64,000 nucleotides of DNA from Schizophyllum amplum (taxonomy: Eukaryota > Basidiomycota > Agaricomycetes > Agaricales > Schizophyllaceae). Both the position numbers and the translations under genes were made by a program. The notes below the pieces were generated by a model. It saw nothing but the letters and a program-made list of their open reading frames with translations, made no database searches and was not told the origin of the DNA. The first letter of the stretch is position 1. Every line of letters begins with the position of its first letter. The stretch lies in NCBI GenBank assembly GCA_007026445.1, contig VDMD01000003.1, positions 1,302,001-1,366,000 of the forward strand, given 5' to 3'. Below are positions 58,581-64,000 of the stretch, in pieces.

Positions 58581-61034
58581 ATGTCCGTGCCGACGATCGC
58601 CATGGAGGACGATCTGGGCATCGTGTACGTCGTCGAGAACGCCCAGCAGTTCTGGTCCGGTGAGTGAGACGGGCCTCGGGATGTGCACATACGCTGGCTG
58701 CACGTGGCGGCGGTCTACAGTTCCCTCCTACTATGCACGGGTCCCATCGAACAGTCTGCTCCATGTACGGTCTACTAATTTCTCACCAGAGCTCGAGGAC
58801 GTCCTCCACTTTTCCAAAGACGCCGTGCCAACCCTCTCCCAGCTGGACTTGGCCCTGAAGCGGTCGCTAGCACTATGCGCGGCATACCATGGTGCGTCAG
58901 CTCTACTTTCCACAAGCGCCTTGTTCTTATACCCACGCAGAACAATATCTACAAACACCGATGCAGATCGAGCACGCCTGCGATCTCATCCTAGAATCCG
59001 AGCTCTTCGCCTTCCACTCCGAGCGCATGTGCGAGATCCTCATGGGTGACATCCAGTCCACCACCGACCCCCATATGCAGCTCATCTTCTACCACCTCCT
59101 GCTTCACTACGGCCGTCGTACGCGCCATGCCACGGGCACCCGCGCCGAGTTCTTTCGCAACCAGAAGAAGTGGCAGCCGGTGCTGCCGCTGCTAATGGAC
59201 CATATCGAGGTCGACATAGACGAGGACGCGTTCGATATCGACGAGGACTTCGACTACTACGATCAGAGCGCTGCCTCTGGCAGCAGCGGCGACGGCGCTG
59301 TTGCTGTACCAGTGCCCATCGAGGCGAAGTTGCGGAGCCTCAGCGTCAAGCTGTTGTATGAGGTGTGCAGAGTACAACGATTCAATATCGCAGATCTGCG
59401 TGCGTCCTTCGCTCTCGTCTTGACATGTCGCTGATCAGACCAGGCGTATTCCCTAGCCAGTTTATTGACTTCCTATTCGACCTCGTCGAACAGACCAGAG
59501 ATATGCGTAATGACGCCTTCAACTACTCGGTCATTAAACTCATCGTGCGTGAGTAAATGTCGGAGGAACAAATCACCAACGTCCTGCAGGTTGCCCTGAA
59601 TGAGCAGTTTATGGTCGCCTCGTTGCAAGCATCGCATACACCTAGCCCTTCTGGATCCCCCGCCCCGGACCAAGAGCATCACCGAAGGTCAAGCAGCGTT
59701 AAATTGTCAATCGAGCCCGAGGGCAAGAACCAGAACCGCGTCCTCAGCGTCCTCATGCGCCGATTAGGCACCAGCAAGACATTCGGCGAGAACGTGATCT
59801 TCATGCTAAACCGATCCAGTAAGTCATTCTTGCATTACACGCACCAAGGTTCTCAAGCTCACGTACCCATGCGACCTCAGAACGGACACCCGAGGATTTG
59901 ACGACGCAATTGCTTCTGCTGAAGATTTTGTACCTTTTATTCACCACGAAAGGCACGGAGGACTTCTTCTATACGAACGATCTCTTCGTGCTTGTCGACG
60001 TCTTCTTGCGTGAGCTCGGCGACCTAATGGACGTGGACGAGACGGACGCGGCGCACGGGAACGTGCTGGAATCTGTAAGTTTATCGTGTTCTTCCCGCCA
60101 AAGGGTGCTGCTTGCCGGACTAGACGTTGGCTCGGACTTGACGCTCATCTGGATTCACGCACCTTTTTCATCGCAACGCTGATCGCTATCCCCCTTCCAG
60201 CTGCGCCACACCTACCTCCGCGTCCTCCACCCACTTCTCACGAAGACGGAGCTGCGCGAGGTGCCCTACAAGCGCGCGCAGGTCGCCTACCTCCTCGAGT
60301 CCATTGTCTCCTCGGACGGGCGCGGCGGCACGAAGGAGGTCGGGCCGACGACGCGGCGCCTCGCGGAGCGGTGCCTCGGGGGCGACTGGGCGCACGGGCT
60401 GCGCTCGCAGCGCAAGATGAAGGCCGCGTCGGATATCGCGGCGCACATACCACACACATCGGGCGGCGCCGCGCACATGTCGTCGTCCGCCGTGCACATG
60501 CACGCAGCATCATCGTCGGGCGCGCGCCCGACCCCGCATCGGTTGACGAGCAAGAGCGTGGAGAACTTGTCGTCGACGATGGCGGGTGTCAATATCGCGC
60601 CGCCGCCGCCCCTGCCGACCACCTCGACCTTCCTGACCTCTGTGGGCGGATCAGGCCTCAAGAAGAGCGGCGGGTTGACGAAGAGCGTACTCGTACAGGG
60701 TGCGCGCGCTGATCGTGCCCATGCGCACCGATACCAGCAGGCGGCGCCGCACGACCCGATCGCGATACCGGTGGCGGACGGGATGGCGGACCGCGAGTCG
60801 TTCTCGCCGATGTCGATTTCGTCGGCGAGTTCGGTGGCAGAGAGCGATGCGTCGGTGTCGACAGTGGAGAGACCGTATCTGTCGGCGGGGGAGAGGCCGC
60901 ATCGGCGCGCGGCGCCGGCGCCGCCGAAGAAGAGGCGGAAACCGCCTGCGATCCCCGTGAGCGCGGGGCTGGAGAGGACGAGCAGTGGCGCGTTCGTGCA
61001 GCCTGTGAAGCCGGCGTTGCGGTCGGCGCATTGA
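58581..61034 (+). CDS. LDB17: SPIN90/Ldb17 family actin regulator
   Basis: The SPIN90/Dip1/Ldb17 family binds Arp2/3 complex and seeds actin filaments at endocytic sites. It starts at ATG 58581 ([20 protein letters not shown]). Exons give [60 protein letters not shown], an acidic insert ([19 protein letters not shown]) and [20 protein letters not shown]. The conserved armadillo-like core is present: [60 protein letters not shown], then across a junction [20 protein letters not shown] and [16 protein letters not shown]. The C-terminal ~250 residues are disordered with PPPPLP and [14 protein letters not shown], suitable SH3 ligands as in yeast Ldb17. Stop at 61034. About eight exons; intact. 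Confidence 0.9.
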
Positions 61035-61872
61035 GGTGCATCTGACACGCACGGAGGGTAGACATTCGTCGTATGTTGCCTGCCCTAGTTGTTTCCGAGA
61101 TTTCCCTCGCTCTACACATCGTACATATTCAACATCGCAGATTCTCACTCATAAATTTCGTGCGCGCAAGCCCCCGTGCTTTATCTTACTGGCCTTTGAC
61201 CTCTTTTCTCGATTTACTATTTGCTATCTGCATCCTTTTGGTTCTTCGCTCGACCTCAGGCTCCCATTTGCATTTCCGGACCCCTCATTTGCATCTCTGG
61301 TCTTTCGTTCGGCCCATCCCTTGTCCACAGCTCGAGTCCCTGCCACATTCGCCTTCATCTCACTGCCACAACTCGGACCTCGGTTCTTTGCCACAGCCTT
61401 CCTCAGCATATCTTGCATCCCTGTCATTCGTATACTGATCTACAGCAATCGCATCCATCGACGTGAGCCCTGTCTTTGTCCATCCACCCCGACTCCGCCT
61501 GCTGCTCGTCTCAGCACCTACCACCCTCTGCGTCTACATAACGGTCCGCACCTTTGAGATGGCAGCATCGACACGCTCGACAAGATAAGCGACATGGGCA
61601 AGAAAAGCTATATATTCCTCGCCACCATTCAAGTTAGCGCCCTTGCTCTCGCTCGATGCCGGACAGTCGGACGCTTCTGGCTCCCCAAGGCAACCTGGTC
61701 GATAACATGCATAGGGACTGGGAGTCTGGGACGTTGTGTCCGTCGGGATCATGCACGTCCGCCTCGGCCAGTCAGAGTAGGGTATCGCGAGTGGGTGTCT
61801 GAATCTTAGCTTTTCACTCGGACGCGATAGTCACGAGGCGCTTACTCTTTCTTTTTGAATATCATCCACCAG
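61035..61872. other. intergenic
   Basis: 3' region of the Ldb17-like gene, pyrimidine-rich, then short frames on both strands near 61540-61810 (for example minus strand EEYIAFLAHVAYLVERVDAA) that could not be joined into a supported model. An additional upstream exon of the next gene is possible. Confidence 0.35.
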
Positions 61873-63555
61873 ATGATCGACATCGGCGATAATCTCGTTA
61901 GGCGCGAGTCTGAAGAGGAACAACTCGAATCTGAGTGAAACCCATTTTATTCAGGCATATCATACTTCCTAACTATTGATGCATTTGCAGACTTAAGGCG
62001 GATTGGAATATTTGGGTGGCCGTCCTGGAAGCAGCAAGCACGAGCGAGATCGAGATACGCCAGGCATACGGCCTGCTACTGGACCTAGTCGACGAGACGG
62101 TGCGTGGACACCCCCTGTTTCTTGACCATTTCTCAAGCTTTCATCTCGGCAGTACCCCAACGCTCCCGATACGATGCTCCTGGTGGACCGGCTGCTCCAT
62201 GGCCCATTTCCGATTACAAGAATCGTAGCAGTAGAGGAAAAGCTCAGAAGAGCGATATCGAATAGCTCCTGGGGTAGAGACGGGGCGAAGTCAGTCACGC
62301 GCTCGTGACACGTAACGCGTCGTGCTTATGTCACTGTGAGCCGCTTTCTCCTAAACCACCATCTGACCACCACGCAGAAGAAGAATGGAAGTTTTCACCG
62401 GAGAGATTACAGCGGTTTGCAAAATAGTAGACCATCTCAACGCAAAGACCACATCATTCCCACGCTCTGCCGCCGGACGCGCCGACAGGTCCCGCCCATT
62501 CGTCTACCACAACGTGTCATTTACGTGCTATGTAGGCCTTCATATCCTCTCCAAGGACCTCCATATAACATGATATTGGGGATCTTACGGCTGCAAAAAC
62601 GGCCATTTGAGGCGACGTTGCATGTCGGCGCGTTCGGCGGCGGGGCGTGGGAATGATGACCATAGTGACTGCTTTGCGCGGAGATGGTCTACTATTATGC
62701 AAACCGCTGTAAGCCAGCGGTGCGTGACTTCCGCATCATCACCGTAAGAGCAAAGGCGAGCTGACCGATCATGTTGCAGTCGCTTTTCCCGGATCTACTG
62801 ATCACCTCCGACATACATACCGCAAATCACCGGCTCTTGGGGTTTTGCTGGAACCTCAACATCTATTGGAAGCTGTTAGCTGCGCATATTCAGAACACGC
62901 TGCTCCAGCCATTCGAGGGTGTGCTGGACAGCTTCGATTCCTACTTTCTTTGCATGGCCGACATCTGGTCAGCCTTTGTCGAGGTTTGCGACGCCTACCG
63001 CGGAGCCATTCCGCCGCTGATCGACCTGGATACTCTCGAGACCCATCTTGAATGCATCCAGGAGCGGTACCAGGCTGTCCTCCAACGCATAGACAAACTC
63101 ACGATCGCCGGAGAGCGGGCGCGTGAATGGACACGGACGCTTCACGACAGCATCGCGCGTTTTCTAGATAATCCGCCCATTCTCAATCGCATCGCGCGGT
63201 GTCTCGATGAGGACTGCTACCGGCGGGATATGCAGGTGATTGAATTGCGGTTTGACATCGGAGACGTCCAACCTCGTATCCTCAACTGCGACTCGGAGCT
63301 CATCGTGCAGATGAAGAGCGCCATCTCCGATGCGATGACCCGCCTGCCGGTGGCTCTCGTAGAGATGCGTGCGCTTGCGGCAGTGGCTCGGGCCAGCATC
63401 GATGAAGACATCCAGTCCACGCAAATGATAGTCATGTGCTGGCGCGAGATGGACGAAGACAGAGCCGACGTGGTCAAGAGATTTCAAAAGTGTAGGTTTG
63501 TCTCACTCATACACGGTTATCGAGCTGTACTAATCCTTTTCTCAGGACTACATGA
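61873..63555 (+). CDS. Unrecognised helical protein gene with a MITE inside a 40-nt coding exon
   Basis: Proposed exons: 61873-61934, 61991-62099, 62153-62289, 62378-62409 plus 62712-62719 (one exon split by the MITE), 62780-63489 and 63546-63555. Without the MITE and its extra TA they sum to 1068 nt, 355 aa, in frame throughout; skipping the split exon breaks the frame. The protein reads MIDIGDNLVRRESEEEQ, WNIWVAVLEAASTSEIEIRQ, YGLLLDLVDET, NAPDTMLLVDRLLHGPFPIT and VEEKLRRAISNSSWGRDGA. A long mainly helical part follows (TANHRLLGFCWNLNIYWKLL; IQERYQAVLQRIDKLTIAGE; VEMRALAAVARASIDEDIQS). Family and function unknown. As read, translation entering the MITE meets a stop after about 55 codons unless the element is spliced out, so this is either a newly broken gene or one with a new intron. 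Confidence 0.65.
62408..62409. repeat. TA target duplication, left
   Basis: TA immediately before the MITE, matched by TA at 62710-62711. Confidence 0.75.
62410..62709. mobile_element. 300-bp MITE, TA-flanked (Tc1/mariner-like ends)
   Basis: Long inverted repeats start CAGCGGTTTGCAAAATAGTA on the left and CAGCGGTTTGCATAATAGTA on the right, continuing with GACCATCTC in both, then CGCAAAG, ATCATTCCCACGC and CGCCGACA in the same order over about 90 bp. Flanking TA on both sides and CAG termini fit Tc1/mariner/pogo-type MITEs. No transposase frame. Removing the element and one TA closes a coding exon of the surrounding gene exactly. Confidence 0.85.
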
Positions 63556-64000
63556 AGGTTGCGATGCCATGTCTTTGTTGTGTCATCATTGTCGTAGTCA
63601 AGTTCAATCATCGTTTGCTGCTGTTCGTGCTGTCAAGGACTGCGGGGTTCACTTAATATTGCATGTGCCGCTAAACAGAGAGCTGAATGGCTGTAGTATG
63701 CTGTGTCCGTCAGGGCAAGCTGTATCTGAGCGTATCTGCGTCGACAGCCAGAAGAGCAGGTGCGCGTGCGCTGGGAGAAACGTCGGGTGCTGGCGGGACG
63801 TTGGGTGCGAGATGGGGGCTGTTCTTACATTATTTATGCCCCCAACCAATGTCGGGCGGTGTGTACCTCCCCCGTCGATGTCATGCAATGAAGTTACATC
63901 AGCAAGAGACAGCTGCGCGGTCTGATGAGTGCTTGACGAGGGGAGTGCGAAGATAGGGCGAGCGAGAGGGGGGGAGAGGGTCAAGAGGGAGGAAGGAGTG
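63556..64000. other. 3' region to right edge
   Basis: Follows the proposed stop at 63553-63555. The long frame through here continues only if the branch-point-containing intron 63490-63545 is retained, and its composition (Cys-rich, no domain) looks non-coding. Confidence 0.4.

Noticed and set aside
62407..62712. PIF/Harbinger-type TTA duplication around the MITE
   Set aside because: The left flank reads TTA but the right reads TAA in the same orientation, so only the central TA is a true direct duplication; this favours Tc1/mariner-type insertion.
63556..63925. C-terminal extension of the last gene through a long open frame
   Set aside because: It requires retaining 63490-63545, which has a GTGTAG donor, a CTAAT branch point and a TTCTCAG acceptor; the extra protein is Cys-rich without a domain.
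1..64000. CRISPR array, rRNA genes or a bacterial-type operon
   Set aside because: No regularly spaced direct repeats and no rRNA-like sequence were seen; intron-rich genes show a fungal chromosome.

Overview
This window is nuclear DNA from a filamentous basidiomycete, most likely an Agaricomycete. The evidence is dense genes on both strands, many introns of about 46-60 bp with GTRNGT donors and CTNAY-type branch points, serine-rich lineage-specific proteins, agaricomycete-type F-box proteins, a membrane-anchored P450 and a pantothenate-transporter-like MFS permease. It is a eukaryotic chromosome segment, so I looked for no operons, and gene neighbours mostly appear functionally unrelated.

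Layout. 1-5 kb: a partial alpha/beta hydrolase, a family S9 oligopeptidase and a CCC1-type vacuolar iron transporter, all on the minus strand. 5-16 kb: a serine/alanine-repeat protein (+), an intron-bearing tRNA-Asn (-), a cytochrome P450 (-), retromer subunit VPS26 (-) and a serine-rich protein with N-terminal membrane segments (+). 16-30 kb: an MFS permease (-), a large protein with an internally duplicated domain (+), a 3-kb gene-poor stretch, and two unrecognised acidic/coiled-coil proteins (+). 30.4-35 kb: a transposon-rich island with a 2-kb hAT-type element carrying a perfect 8-bp target duplication, inserted in a dispersed repeat whose unoccupied copy lies 1.1 kb away. 35-51.8 kb: a BTB-like protein (+), a signal-peptide/single-pass acidic protein (-), Hikeshi/OPI10 (-) divergent from RTF1 (+), a UBA-UIM-USP protein that appears to have lost its catalytic residues (-), and a very large Sds3/Dep1-type histone-deacetylase-complex subunit (-). 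52-64 kb: an F-box gene facing a decayed tail-to-tail copy of its own 3' end, a second F-box gene, a SPIN90/Ldb17 actin regulator (+), and an unrecognised gene with a 300-bp TA-flanked MITE inside a 40-nt coding exon.

The most unusual observations are: (i) the MITE inside a coding exon, whose terminal repeat supplies potential splice sites that would remove it in frame, making it a candidate newborn intron; (ii) the predicted pseudo-deubiquitinase; (iii) the intragenic domain duplication with an intron at the same place in both halves; (iv) the hAT insertion with its empty-site paralogue; and (v) a fungal iron-GATA motif upstream of CCC1. I see no CRISPR array, no rRNA and no clear biosynthetic cluster. 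Gene models come from reading splice signals and conserved motifs by eye; where I state exon arithmetic I checked that the total is divisible by three.
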